Shown: positions 39,001 to 47,702, counted from the first letter of the stretch. The stretch is 64,000 nucleotides of DNA from Lytechinus pictus (GCF_037042905.1 NC_087261.1:15808917-15872916); one strand, 5' to 3'. The notes: generated by a model not told the origin, from the letters alone. Made by a program: numbers and translations.

Positions 39001-40143
39001 TGATCTGAGGCAAAATTATTACATCACTTTCTATTCTTCTTTTTTTTTCACCCTTGGGTGAACATTATTCTTCCATACCTCACTTTGCACTTCACAACAC
39101 AGACACACTCTTAGAGCTCCTGTACTGACCGCACAGAAACGTTGTTAATAGCACTAAACAGAGGCCCTGCAGCGATGCCTAACGTTACAACAATGCATTA
39201 CTTACATGTACACATCAAAATTAATGTTTTAACTTCACAATCCAAAAGATGTGACTAGGCTTTTTTACTGTTAGCGCTCTGTTGGGCTAACAACTTTTCT
39301 GTGCGGCTGGCACTGATGGTTACTACAGTCTTATGGTGTATTATAGTCATAATAATGTTCAAACGGAAAAAAAAAAACATTTGGGGTATCACATGTAGCC
39401 AAGGGAGGCAATTTTTTTTTTCACGGCTACTTTTCACACCCTACAGCGTAAATCGACAACATTGGATAAGCTTTAACATTGCAGTGAATGGGGCTTTTCC
39501 AGGGATCTTTTGAGCATTTGGGGACAAAATTGATCGGAGAACCCATGATTTTGTTTTTCCTGAGCCAAGGTAATAAAAGAGAATATATAGAAAAATAACT
39601 TACCAGATCATCTGGTGTGACTTCAGGAGGTACTACAATAAGGAAGTGAAAATGAAAATTGATTGATATATCACTCGTATAACTCTATATCTTATATTAA
39701 CTCTATTTATTCACCAATGCAACAACCAGCTGTAGATCTCCGAGATCAGCACAGTATGAAGAAGAAGAAGGTGGGTTTTTTTAAGACCCTGAATTACCGG
39801 TAGTCATTTCTCTTTGAGATAATGTATGAGACAAATATTGAAAGTTGTCCTTTAACCCCCATCTCAGCAACAATTAGACTTGAATTATAATTTAAATAAC
39901 AATTATACTTGCTTCATCTACATAGTGCACAGATCCTCTTTATTAGAAGTCCCAAAGTGCTTAAAGTACATGTAAATGCAGCACAATTACCACATGGGGT
40001 TAAGCAGAGCTAATTAAATCTTGTACGACCACAACAAGTTAATTGAATCAAGCATGAAATCTGAAGATGAATTGCAAACAAGTTTGAATAGGGATCAGTT
40101 TGTTATTGTTAATCTTACCTACAGAAAGCCTTTTCTCCGACAT
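10896..40143 (-). CDS. RGS22: Regulator of G-protein signalling 22-like protein, complete CDS in 23 exons
   Basis: Exons 5' to 3': 40119-40143, 39604-39632, 38337-38399, 37689-37922, 33513-33626, 31740-32699, 29462-29760, 28525-28689, 27467-27653, 26529-27028, 25341-25509, 24536-24637, 23406-23591 (or to 23600), 20908-20991, 20025-20190, 18955-19133, 18130-18357, 17585-17746, 16259-16441, 15608-15760, 14827-15061, 13996-14079, 10896-11170. The total is 4782 nt, divisible by three with the stop: 1593 residues, longer than the roughly 1260 of human RGS22, mainly through exons 6, 10 and 23. The start MSEKRLSV and the block DDLFIDYFNAFL match the family N-terminus. Diagnostic strings include MDLMCWLDIESFRR, KYLNKKYFFGPNSPA and GPYVFRDAQ. 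Known RGS22 is a multi-RGS scaffold reported to bind Galpha12/13/11, with testis-biased expression in mammals. GAP activity cannot be judged from sequence. Boundaries are inferred from splice consensus and phase. Confidence 0.93.
11929..12540. mobile_element. 612-bp TIR element with 8-bp target duplication
   Basis: Termini read CCCGGGGGGTCACTCTCCAC inward from 11929, with the near-perfect reverse complement (24 of 25) ending at 12540. The identical octamer GTTGTGCC flanks both sides (11921-11928 and 12541-12548). Inside are about six scattered copies of an ACCCTAA(A/G)(C/T)GGCGT motif. There is no ORF. The 8-bp duplication suggests a hAT-like or similar superfamily. Confidence 0.88.
12830..13022. 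repeat. Dispersed repeat, copy 1
   Basis: The core CACTGCAATGTTAAAGCTTA followed by TCCAATGTTGT recurs in inverted orientation at 39400-39545, with similar flanking text. No structure identifies the class. Confidence 0.5.
13033..13770. mobile_element. 738-bp TIR element
   Basis: The ends ATGGACCTATGAAGAGATGG and its reverse complement (one mismatch) bound a region whose subterminal parts also pair (CAGGTGACGGTAA and AGGTGACGGTGA). I could not define a target duplication or an ORF. Confidence 0.65.
14110..14707. repeat. Old dispersed element, copy 1
   Basis: It shares blocks such as TGCTGAGAAAT, TTTTTCTAAGCAATA and ACACTGTCCCAC with 49244-49690 and with the element broken by an insertion at 62905-63225 plus 63958-64000. 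No coding capacity was seen. Confidence 0.5.
15105..15372. repeat. ATC/CAT trinucleotide microsatellite
   Basis: A nearly continuous irregular CATCATCAT tract in the intron between RGS22 exons 20 and 21; open frames encoding poly-Asp or poly-Met are artefacts of it. A smaller CAT tract occurs at 15490-15575. Confidence 0.9.
15373..15490 (-). pseudogene. Decayed duplicate of the RGS22 exon 20 3' end
   Basis: On the minus strand this reads LEEL, then a TGA stop (15466-15468), then KKKEMERA and IEDER, ending at an intact AGA|GTGAGT donor. It matches the end of exon 20 and about 35 bp of its downstream intron at an offset of 199 bp. No acceptor is preserved, so it cannot be spliced as an exon. 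Confidence 0.8.
15608..17746 (-). CDS. RGS22: RGS22 exons 18-20: last RGS domain
   Basis: Residues about 1231-1396. ALRQALINPITCQQFRKYVS opens the domain. HLENDVLFWLEVQKFK, ILRCFINSEMGSNLQIDI, GPYVFRDAQ and a basic SKQRKKEMERARIEDER helix follow. A decayed copy of the exon 20 end lies at 15373-15490. The intron between exons 18 and 19 contains a Tc1/mariner-type MITE. Confidence 0.92.
16573..17111. mobile_element. Tc1/mariner-type MITE, 539 bp
   Basis: Terminal inverted repeats CAGTGCGTCCCAGAAAAAAG and the reverse complement (about 24 of 26 matching) are flanked by TA on both sides, the Tc1/mariner target duplication. There is no transposase ORF. Confidence 0.85.
18130..20190 (-). CDS. RGS22: RGS22 exons 15-17: third RGS domain
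   Basis: Residues about 1040-1230. The block reads EVEHFRKFLEDNYALMDLMC, WLDIESFRR, KYLNKKYFFGPNSPA, GGGWGKLL and RLARKWLPLFI, the best-conserved part of the family. The exon 16 3' edge is copied three to four times in the following intron (18487-18954). A 5'-truncated LINE begins only about 25 bp past the exon 15 donor. Confidence 0.93.
18487..18954 (-). repeat. 131-bp tandem array seeded by the 3' edge of RGS22 exon 16
   Basis: Units begin CATACCTGAT at 18556, 18688 and 18819, and the real exon donor is the same string at 18950. The period is 131-132 bp. Each unit carries about 65 bp matching the exon 16 end, which encodes the NKKYFFGPNSPATRMQQHQ segment, plus its donor and intron. The coding frame is decayed (IIFGLNSPE remains legible). 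A further partial piece (AAAGAAATATTTCTTGTTGA) lies at 18488. Confidence 0.85.
19735..19998 (-). mobile_element. LINE 3' end, 5'-truncated, within an RGS22 intron
   Basis: Minus-strand translation gives LRSSGTGLLTTHRIKCSFGE, then FAHSAPTLWNALSS and SFKANLKTYLFSSYFK before a TAA stop at 19735-19737. APTLWNALP-like text followed by SFKxxLKTYLF is the usual C-terminal end of CR1/L2-group LINE reverse transcriptase ORFs. The 5' truncation sits about 25 bp past the exon 15 donor. Confidence 0.8.
20908..25509 (-). CDS. RGS22: RGS22 exons 11-14: second RGS-like block
   Basis: Residues about 859-1039. The order is FLQMDGLLNDLYQEKQTGGF, then CLACWHELQEYHALFYMDVF, then INPPYEELFDGLEEHLLSML with LVPW, and a basic helical exon 14 (RQLDNIKSRHLQKLQRR). 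Exon 13 has two in-frame acceptors nine bases apart, so residues EIQ may be optional. All joins are at codon boundaries after exon 11. Confidence 0.88.
21580..22405. mobile_element. 826-bp TIR element with ATTTTATCTC-rich ends
   Basis: The ends GGTATTCTGAGGTCATTTTA and the inverted GATCTCAGAATACCACCCC pair. Both flanks are packed with direct and inverted GAGATAAAAT/ATTTTATCTC motifs. It sits inside an older TTTGGTCTA-repeat element, a version of which without this insert is seen at about 60130-60230. An internal 71-codon frame is unrecognised. Confidence 0.7.
22405..22560. repeat. TTTGGTCTA-motif repeat
   Basis: The short motif TTTGGTCTA and variants (ATGGTCTTA, TTGGTCTAC) recur every 15-30 bp here and at 21535-21580. 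Similar text occurs at 60130-60350. It looks like the host element into which 21580-22405 inserted. Confidence 0.55.
22899..23343. mobile_element. Two adjacent hairpin MITEs, family D
   Basis: Copies at 22899-23091 and 23169-23343 both start near TTTCATAAAGC(T/C)GTTCGTAAG and end with the inverted CAGCTTTATGAAA, with paired GAACGACTGGTGATCC arms. Further copies lie at 28257-28448 and 47957-48117. Confidence 0.75.
23698..24433. mobile_element. 736-bp inverted-repeat element with 120-bp arms
   Basis: The left arm begins GGAAGTGGTTTACGGTACAC and is inverted at 24400-24430 (GTGTACCGTAAACCACTCC). The arms pair for about 120 bp through AAGTCCT...AGGACTG and AGTGAAATGG. Between them are three 20-bp TTCTTGCAATTGATGGCAAG tandem units at 24027-24090. 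Confidence 0.75.
24785..24905 (-). mobile_element. SINE fragment
   Basis: It shares CACCTGGGT(C/T)GAGTGCAGCA, TTTCTTGCTGAAGGAAA and the box B region (GATTCGAACCCACGACC) with the SINE at 9165-9443. The 5' box A half is lost. Confidence 0.65.
25015..25120 (-). mobile_element. SINE fragment, related body
   Basis: CCTACCGGGTACCCATTTAC, ACACCTGGATGGAGAG and a weak box B (GATTTGAACC) mark a diverged relative of the neighbouring fragment. Confidence 0.5.
26443..26518. repeat. GAAT tetranucleotide microsatellite
   Basis: About 18 GAAT/TTAA-type units immediately intronic to the RGS22 exon 10 donor. Confidence 0.9.
26529..27653 (-). CDS. RGS22: RGS22 exons 9-10: basic/acidic linker
   Basis: Exon 9 carries the conserved VTLLPLRPKSC string. 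Exon 10 (500 nt) is rich in Ser, Pro and Arg and ends in a Glu/Asp tract. Neither has a fold I recognise beyond the LLPLRPKSC landmark. A GAAT microsatellite begins 10-15 bp downstream of the exon 10 donor. Confidence 0.88.
27228..27445. repeat. ATT/ATC/GTT microsatellite
   Basis: Irregular trinucleotide tract in the RGS22 intron following exon 9 in the 5' direction of the window; frames here are low-complexity only. Confidence 0.8.
28257..28448. mobile_element. Hairpin MITE, family D
   Basis: GTAAAGCTGTTCGTAAGTTA and the inverted AACTTATGAACAGCTTTATG bound a 190-bp hairpin. It abuts a family C foldback at 28035-28256. Confidence 0.7.
28525..29760 (-). CDS. RGS22: RGS22 exons 7-8: first RGS-like block
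   Basis: Residues about 476-630. An acidic lead (DSDQDDDDVEEE) precedes the RGS-like core GLDAFKRFLWGSEGEKCWNL with WLDIDRGTM, closing with SNIIKPLLLYW, which matches the vertebrate VLKPLLLYWAPRF segment. The exons join in phase 2 (GT|G). Confidence 0.9.
29864..30794. mobile_element. 931-bp TIR element with internal 160-190-bp tandem units
   Basis: Terminal GTCTCACCTGCAT and ATGCAGGTGAGAC are perfect inverted repeats. The interior is about five units containing GGATGTTCAGTGATACTTG, CAAGTTT(C/T)ATGAACTAG and TGACCTTTGACCTTG. Near the right end is a GCC/GTC-rich segment and CGGAAAAGCGGCGCC. Confidence 0.8.
30796..31115 (+). mobile_element. LINE 3' end fragment
   Basis: From about 30798 one plus-strand frame reads FRGPNLWNSLPSHLHVQSN then ELFKRHLHVSYLF, a CR1/L2-type LINE ORF2 C-terminus. 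An ATC/ATT-rich tail follows, with AAGCTATATAAA. It abuts the right end of the preceding element. Confidence 0.75.
31318..31440. mobile_element. Short foldback MITE
   Basis: GGTCCCGTTTCATAAAGACT and the inverted GTTTTATGAAACAGGGCCC delimit a hairpin of about 120 bp. Confidence 0.6.
31740..32699 (-). CDS. RGS22: RGS22 exon 6: large low-complexity linker exon (320 codons)
   Basis: This single 960-nt exon starts IADKASDTPLKLLIDPAYEP and contains the conserved FVCMGDASTTQTQEWFSTVK segment. It then holds an in-frame array of about four 7-residue RPSSSVG units (32397-32470), an RGS22-type DVLFESPLRLREW stretch and a long Glu/Asp/Ser-rich tract. It ends at a CAG|GTATTT donor. It accounts for much of the extra length over vertebrate homologues and is likely disordered. 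Confidence 0.9.
32930..33175. repeat. ATT/ATC microsatellite tract
   Basis: Irregular ATTATTATC repeats in the intron between RGS22 exons 5 and 6, directly left of the foldback at 33202-33475. Confidence 0.8.
33202..33475. mobile_element. Foldback MITE, family E, uninterrupted copy
   Basis: Inverted ends TCTGGGCCCCGTCTTACAAA and TTTGTAAGACGGGGCCCAGA bound a 274-bp element with CTATGGAAAGCCAG and CCATATAGTTGAGGT. The copy at 49842-50272 is interrupted by a family A MITE. Confidence 0.8.
33513..40143 (-). CDS. RGS22: RGS22 exons 1-5: conserved N-terminal region
   Basis: These five short exons give residues 1-155. The opening MSEKRLSVVPPEVTPDDL leads into an acidic LATDDLFIDYFNAFLQL block, then TFSKPVYFNKEYGGFEV and CLNKEQGIQWIKAERLP with FLESDCYIEYRLAKL. 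This is the family-specific N-terminal module preceding the RGS repeats, and is itself weakly RGS-like. The intron between exons 4 and 5 is about 4 kb and carries the 1.1 kb element at 35421-36544. Exon 4 uses a weaker donor (CAG|GTTGGT). Confidence 0.9.
33941..34095 (+). mobile_element. tRNA-derived SINE, second family
   Basis: Box A-like GTGGTCTAGGG and box B GGGTTCAATCCC sit at tRNA spacing, followed by GAGCAAGGCATTTACTTGAC. The anticodon arm is not convincingly paired, so this is not a functional tRNA. Confidence 0.65.
35421..36544. mobile_element. 1.1-kb TIR element with CRE sites in its ends
   Basis: The left end CCGAGAGACGAGTG and right end CACCCGTCTCGG pair. Both subterminal regions contain GAGTGTGACGTCACCGGGGG. 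The interior is unusually CpG-rich around 35750-35830 and 36110-36240. It lies in the intron between RGS22 exons 4 and 5. There is no transposase. Confidence 0.7.
38530..38820. repeat. ATTT/ATTC microsatellite tract
   Basis: Degenerate TATTTATTCATT units over nearly 300 bp in the intron between RGS22 exons 2 and 3, adjoining exon 3. Confidence 0.85.
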
Positions 40144-40181
40144 AGCTGCTTCATACTCTACTCACATCCAAAGAGATTAAC
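40144..40181 (-). other. RGS22: 5'UTR part of the RGS22 first coding exon
   Basis: An acceptor (TTTCAG) ends at 40182, directly upstream of a 38-nt leader running into ATGTCGGAG at 40143. This implies at least one further noncoding exon upstream. Confidence 0.6.
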
Positions 40182-40744
40182 CTGAAATGAAACCAACACC
40201 TACATGTAGTCAACTCCATAGGTACTACTAAGTAATTTTTTTTTGTGTACGTGTGTGACATCACCAAACCATCATCATCGTCATAAATCTTGAGTTTATT
40301 TATTTACTAAACAAGAATAACAATGTGTTAACATCACAGCACAAACATAACTATTCTAGTTAGTAGTATACAGATGTAATTGCTAACATTTTAAAGAATA
40401 AAATGAGAATACAAACGATAAATCTGAATACATATAATGTGACGTGCGTGTATAAACCTAACAAATGTTTTAACATTTTTTAATATCCCAGTCAGTTTCG
40501 AATATTGATAATCTAACAAAAAGATACGTATATGGTTGAATGTTGTTGTTAAGAAGGAACGAGAAGGTAGCACAAGTGCTAGTCAAGACTGTTTCCTTCA
40601 AATCTTTGGTATTTTTACATAAAAGAAATATGTGTGAACAGTGAATGATACTATAAATGTTGTTTGAAAAATCACGTTATATAAAACATATAATTAGAAT
40701 TAGAGATTTATCTAGAATATTCTTATACTCTATTGAAATATTTT

Positions 40745-41119
40745 CTATTCTCTTGTCAGAATTAAATTAGAGGGTTGGTTGTATTTAGGTAAGCAAATAA
40801 TTCCTTTCTGAAAGTTTTCCTTGATCTCCTTTCCTTTATATACATTGTAATTTGGTATACAATTCCAAATTTTTGATCCCATGAAAGAAATTGAAAACTG
40901 GCCCTGTGTGGTTCTGCATATTGGGAGATATAATTGATCAGCATCTTTACTCCTTGTAGCATATTTATGGTCTATAATCTGACAGTACTCAATTTGAGAG
41001 TGTGGTAACCTACCATGCAATAAATCATAGACGAATGTTGAAATGGAGAGGTGAATTTTATATACATTCAAAATATTCAATGCTTTGAATGCTTCTTCCT
41101 GTTGAGCGACCGCAATCAA
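40745..41119 (-). mobile_element. LINE ORF2 C-terminal fragment
   Basis: A 124-codon minus-strand frame includes FVYDLLHGRLP, KYATRSKDADQLYLPICRT and FSISFMGSKIWNCIPNY. The tyrosine/arginine-rich YATRS, LPICRT and GxxIWNxIP order is the typical end of a LINE reverse transcriptase ORF. It lies in the presumed 5'UTR intron of RGS22. Confidence 0.75.
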
Positions 41120-42569
41120 CTCGCTGGTTATTATGTACTTTTTGCTTCATCATGATTACAACATCATCAATCAACACAAAATATATACTTTCATGCTTAC
41201 TAATACAAAATTAAAATACTGTTTCTTAACCTTCATTGTCTTGTCATTATCACGTTCCAAGTTCCTACATACATGTACTTGTACAAGAACCAAATCATTT
41301 CAAAATGACAACTGCCCACCAAAAAGAGCAGCACTCAAACTAAGCACGACCAATCCCCCTCCCCCTTTTAAAAAAAAAAAAATCTTCGCTCCATTTATGG
41401 GGGAGCGCAATTCTATGGGGTGCATCGATATAGTTATATGATGGGGGGACCTAAAGCTACGCACTTTGTTTTCAAACGATAAAAACTATGCCAATTTCAA
41501 TATTTGAACAAATTAATTATCTTTCACCAATTTGTTGCAAATATTCTAAAGATCATTGACCAAGAAGAAAATAACGCAAAACTCACGTAATACGAAAATC
41601 CCGCCGTGTTTTCCGAACCCCTCTTAATTTCGCCGCCCGATGAAGAAGGGGTCCTAAAGCTACGCACTCGATTTATCATGCAAAAAAATAGTATTTCCTG
41701 TGCCTCAACTTCTAAAATATGTTCACATTATTATAGGATATATGAAATTAAAGTGAATATAACTCCGAAATTCCAAACAGTTGTTGGTTTTCTCTGCATT
41801 TAGAGATTTATTGCAGCCTCTGTTGAAAAAAATGAATAGGAATTGTTCGTCACTCTGCAGTCACAGTACCACACACAGAGTGCGCATTTGCCATTGAAAA
41901 CTGCATTCGCGATGAGTGGTGCGTAGCTTTAGGACCCCCTACCATACACCCCAAAGAATGCCTTCATCGCATCGCTCACCCCGTAAAAGTATGGAGCAAA
42001 GACAGGGTGCGCCTGCACCTTCTTACACCGGCACCCCCCGCCCCCCCCCCCCCCCCCCCCCGATCCACACCTGGTCGCAGCATGATGGGGGGACCAATAA
42101 AAGCTATGCATTTTGTTTACAAATGCTAATAACTATGTCAATTTTAATATTTGAACAAATTATCTTTCACTTATTTGGGGGAAACATTCTAAAGTAAAGC
42201 GCCGCGCCGCTATTCTTTCTTCTGTGAGTGTGAGCTGTCACAACACAAGTCACAAGATTGATGCAATGTTAGTTGTTACAATGATTATTACTCGTTATTA
42301 ATATTACTAGCAGACAAGATGTGAGATGAATTATAATATTAAGTTACATTACCGTACAGTCTTATAGGCCTAACGTTGTCATAGATCTAGAGCAATTTGG
42401 GCGGGGGAGCAGAGCCAGACTGGGCAGAGGTTGATTTTAAGTTCTGCAATTCAGCTGTTCAGTTTTCAATTTGTATGAAATTTATTTTGAATAAAAATGA
42501 AATTGCAAGCAAAAACTAACGACTAGGCCTAACGTTAAGTTCGTGAACGCATAACGGTATATTATAGTC

Positions 42570-43740
42570 TTGACTAGACCAAAAGCTTCAGTCTCTGTAT
42601 TTTGGTTGTTCCGCTGAACTACGTTGGCTCCACTCACCATACATAGACTGAAGGGGATGGGGCCCCGTACCTACAGCCAACGTATAGTGAACTAGCGTTT
42701 TATAGATCGCGATTTAAAACTGTTTTTTAAGCAAAATTGAAAGTTTCATGGTTTCCATTATCAGGGAAATATAAATAACTTAAGTAATTGCATACCTTGG
42801 GCCGGAGTTATTGAAAAAAATCCTCTGGATGATTGAGAAATCTGTCATCTAAGACATTTTCACCTGACCTGACGGTTTTTCTTGCAAGTTGCCATCTTGA
42901 ATGACGTCATTATCGTTATTAACTTAATGTCTCGAATCGATATATCGCGATTATAACTAGTACTAGTACTAGTATAACTAGTATCGTTTATCTTCGGTTT
43001 CGTTCGCATATGGAGCAGATCGTATAATATCGAAAGCAATATCGATATCACATTCATGATTGTTGACGTTCGTTTGTAAATATTTTATAGTTTGGCTGCC
43101 ATTTTGACCATTTTTATCGTGTTCAACCCAATTAAACATCGGTAAAGTATATTTTTCATGCCTTTTTCATCTATATCGTTTAAAGTATTTAAACATTAAG
43201 ATATAAAGTTTTAAAAGTTTGTTGTTTATACATCCTTAGATTGTAAATTCGATGTGTAAAATTACATCAAACTTTGGACTGTGAATTGACAAAAGGGAGG
43301 GAATGAGAACACATGCGAGCCCACACGTACACCCTACCGTCGGTAAATGGGGATTACAGTAAAATGTCAGAAATTGTTGAATAAATCCCCAGAAACGACG
43401 GTTATTCCTGTCTAAGTCTTGACTAGACAGGAATAACCGTCGTTTCTGGGGATTTATTCAACAATTTCTGACATTTTACTGTAATCCCCATTTATGTATG
43501 GTGAGTGGAGCCAACGTAGTTCAGCGGAACAACCAAAATACAGTCTTTTTACAGAGACTGATGGCTGAACTTGAAGCTTTTAGTTTTGCTTTTGGTCTGT
43601 CTTGACTTAAGTTCATGAGTTGAAATAGACCAAAAGCTTCGGTCTCTGTTAATTTTGGTTGTTCAGCTGAACTCCGTTGGCTTCACTCACCAAATACAGA
43701 GACCGAAGTTCTAGCGCGATCTGTACAGGGGACTCAATGG
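42570..43740. repeat. Inverted/direct repeat complex with a perfect 71-bp palindrome
   Basis: An 80-bp sequence (CTGTATTTTGGTTGTTC, then GAACTACGTTGGCTCCACTC) occurs at 42594-42650, inverted at 43495-43548, and again in direct orientation near 43627-43720. Inside, 43344-43414 and 43424-43494 are exact reverse complements (71 of 71) around a 9-nt spacer. Confidence 0.85.
42796..42909 (-). promoter_or_regulatory. Putative RGS22 promoter and noncoding first exon
   Basis: On the minus strand a CRE palindrome (TGACGTCA, 42902-42909) is followed four bases later by AAGATGGC (42891-42898), a YY1-like initiator site. About 90 nt of non-repetitive sequence then ends at a good donor, CCAAG|GTATG (exon end 42796). 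Position, orientation and the need for an upstream UTR exon fit RGS22. No transcript evidence is available here. Confidence 0.45.
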
Positions 43741-46700
43741 CCATATGTTTATGTACTTAAGATCGGATAAAACGGGGAAGTGAATTTGCGCGACAGCCGA
43801 GGTAAGTCACTGTTTTTGTTCCTTTTAACTTGATTTTTCTCGGTTTTTTGGCAATTGATGCCAAGAGGGAATATTAATTTGCATTTTGGTCGCGTGAATT
43901 TTCAAAATTTTTACTCATTAAAGACAAAAATTGAAGAGCCCCGACGGGGGGATTTTGCATTGCAAGTCCCCTAATGGTGGCTGCACGCTAGCGAGCCGTC
44001 TGTGTATGAGGAGAAATTAAAAAAAAAATAAAATGTTAAAAAACTCCTCGAAACAGACGGCTGCCAGCTGTCTAGAGTTGAAATTGGTTCATTGAAAACA
44101 AACCACAAACTACGAACCTTCACAAACTGTATTTGGGGCAATGTTGAGGAGACCAAGAACAAACAGAAGATGTTTTCAAGAAGCGTCATGTCACTTGTCG
44201 ATCAGGACATCGTCGGAACCCAAACCGTGCAGTGGCGTGGCGGGGCTTCGGCCCGGCTGCTCGAAGTTGCGTGACCGGTACTGTAGCTGTACGGAGAACC
44301 CAGGCTCGAGCTCGGTTGCTACGGAAGCTGTCGCCTGTTGTTTAGGGCCGTAGCCGCAGGCCTCGTCGTAGGCGGAGTCTCGCTCGATCTTTTCCGAACG
44401 TCTATTAAGTGGATACTAACGTTACTTTCCCAAAATCCAGACCCCTACTTTCTGCTATAAATACCTTATTTCATGTTGAGGCAAAACGAATATTTACAAG
44501 GCCTTGGAACCGTCGAAAATCATTATTTATGTCGGGTGATCTTGACGATACGGCGCAGATCGCGTGCTCCCGATCGATCTTATCGAGTTACAACTACAAC
44601 ACAATGCTAACTGTATTATTAGCCGTGTAGTGATCTATCCTTCGCTCTAGGCGTCATGAAACATCGCAGCTTCAAGTGAGTCCAAGATCAAAGAATTTTG
44701 ATATTCAAGACATTGCAGTCCGTGCGCTTTCGTAAAGTAGATTGGACCCTGCGCACGGTTTCAAAATGTAATCACTTTCAACTACAATTCAAACAGGCTT
44801 TGATAAAACTTTAAAAGACCCAGGATAAAAGAAAAGTGAAAGAAAAATGAGAGGAACACAGAACAAATATTTATCGAAAATATTCAACAAAGAATAACAC
44901 ATTACATAATTCACATGTAAATTAATATCAAATGCCAGAGTATTATTTGTGCGTTATCAGACACATTACTTTTTTTTCTAGAAAAAAGAAGGGAAAATAT
45001 TTTGCCATTAGTTTCAACAGTCGAGTCATGAACCATTAAAATCATATAGAATATCACAGTTCTTGCCAGGGCTGCTGGCATATGACGTTACAAAGCTAAA
45101 AAGTTCAATTCTTTGATGCATTTTACCAAATTAAGGCTTAAATAATAATTACCCCGGTATTAAAAACAAACAAAAAGTAGCAGATGCATGATGGTGGCGC
45201 AGGACCATTAGGAGTGGAGGGTTCCAAGTAGATCTGAATAAATAGAGTAAAATTCACAGAGCAAAATGCTGAAAATTTCATTACAATTGGATAACAAATA
45301 ACTAAGTTTTTGAACTTTAAAGTTTATCAATATTTTGTGAAAACAGTCATATGCACATCGTCATGAATATTCATTAGGTGGGCTGATGATGTCACATCTC
45401 CACTTTTTTTTTAGGTTATTACATGAAATGATAAGTGTTTCATTTTTTCATAAATATGTGTCTCCATTATGATAAAATAAGTTGCGGCAATAAATAACTA
45501 ATGCACTTAATCAGTTTTTCCAAAACCATGTACAAAAACGTATTGAATGACCATAATTGTGAAGTTTTGCATGGTCAGCCCCCCCCCCCCCCCCCCACTT
45601 TGAAAACCGTTCCGCGGCCCCTGCCATATGGTAAGAGGGGGATAGATGACGGTTCAAAATTTGGTATATGAGAAGGTAAATAAACTACTGATAACAGAGG
45701 CATCGATCCTGGGGGGGGGGGCAGGGGGGCGATCGCCCCACCAATGAAAATATTGGGGGTGGGGGCAACTTGCCCCCCCCCCCAATAATTCCCGATGTGC
45801 AAAAATAAAATAAGATTGTAATGTTACACAGAAATCGTGCTCAAAATGTCCGCTTTTCAGCTTGGAATATAAAAGTTTTCAGCTCGCGCTTCACGCTCGC
45901 ATCAATTCTTTAGCAAAGACCCATACTTTTCATAAATAGGTGAATAGAATGTCCCGTTTTTAGTTCTAAACCTCAAAAGAACTCCCGCTTCAATTTGTAA
46001 TAATCTTTATAGGATATCTTGTTCTTTATTAAAAAATTAAACTGTCAATTTTTTTCAGATCGAAATATAAAAAATTTCATTTCGCGTGCTCGCATCACTT
46101 GAACTTTTAGATACCCATATTAATCATTGGTATCAAAAATGCTTAGAATATCAAGCTTTCAGGTCAGAATATAAAGAATACTTCCAAGGCATATTTTTTG
46201 TATTTTTCCCCTAACCATTAATTGTTGATAATCACAAATAAGTCAAATTACAGAATCTACAGAATATTTCAGTTTTGCACTGAAGGTTATGGTTAGCCAG
46301 AATTCTTCATTAGACATAGACAAACATCTTTATGAAATAAAATCATAACATATAAACCTTATGGACCCTCCCTGATAAGGGAAGATGGAAAGTAATATTA
46401 GAGGATTGTTGATGGGAGGCGAGGAGGGATTAGTCTGCTGGGCAAACCCTTCACTCGAGTTAAGGGTCTGAATGTGCAGCCTACTCATGCCTTGTGTACT
46501 GAAGGCTCTCTTGCAAGTTTTGTATGTGCTAGTCTTTGCGTGGAGGCACACTTATTGATCAAAGTTCCAATCAGGGTCTGTGCCTGCAGACTAAGGAGGG
46601 ATGGTTGTCTCTTTTACCTTCTCTCTTTCATGCACATACTATACACTATCACACATATTGTCTCCCCTCTCCCTTTGCCCCCATCTCCCTCTTCCTCTCT

Positions 46701-47702
46701 CATACACACCCTCCCTTACTCTCACCCTTTCTTTCTCTTTCTCTCACCCCCCCCCCCCCCTCACACACTCCCCTCTCCCCCGCTATCACAATGTCTCTCT
46801 CTCTCTCCCTCCCTCTAGCACCATTATATTTATCTGCCATTATCATAGCAATACATTTCACCAAACTCCTAATTTTGCCTCGGGTCTTAATTAACCCTTG
46901 TGCAATCCCTGATATATGGTTTGACCCATGGAGGACTGCTCTGTAAAAAAAAAAACTTACATATACACACCCTTCAAAGTTTGTTAGTATTATATCCTTT
47001 GCTTAAGATTGTTGCATTGAGAGTCGCACAAGGAGAAAACCAATAGTTTTACTAGGAAACGACATGAAATATTTCATTTTCCTATGCAGACCTCACGTAA
47101 AAAATGAACTATACGTTTTTCTGACCCTCTCCCCCCCCCCAAAAAAAAAAGTGCACTGCGCTCGAGGCGCGTACACTGCCTGCCAAGCGATCAGCATATC
47201 CTAGAAGTTTGGTGAAATCTTTCGTAAGTTAATCAATTTTTTTCTATATTTTTTCTTATTTGATGTGAGGAATGATACAGGTGGAAGGGATATAAAACAA
47301 ATATACAATGACTCATTCTAGAAACAAGCAAAAACTATTCACACCACAGGAACATCAATAACGCCAGTAATATTGATGTTCCCGAGGTGTGAATAATTTT
47401 TGCCTCAAGCGTCAAAGTACATTTTGTACATTATACAACACCTAGATAGATCCTTATTATTTGATTGGTTGTTTGATGTCGATCAATGACGTCATCATCC
47501 GTGCAATTTTGGATCTATATATTTTCATTGCACACGTGCGCTAAGACCACAGGCACTATACGTAAAAACAATTTGTGTTTACAGTGCGTGTGTTGAATGT
47601 ATGTAAGCAACAATCAACAGACTGTGTTCCCACTGAATGCAACTAGGATCCAAATTAATAAATGCTAAATGACAGGGATCTATTTTTAGGTGTCATATAA
47701 AA

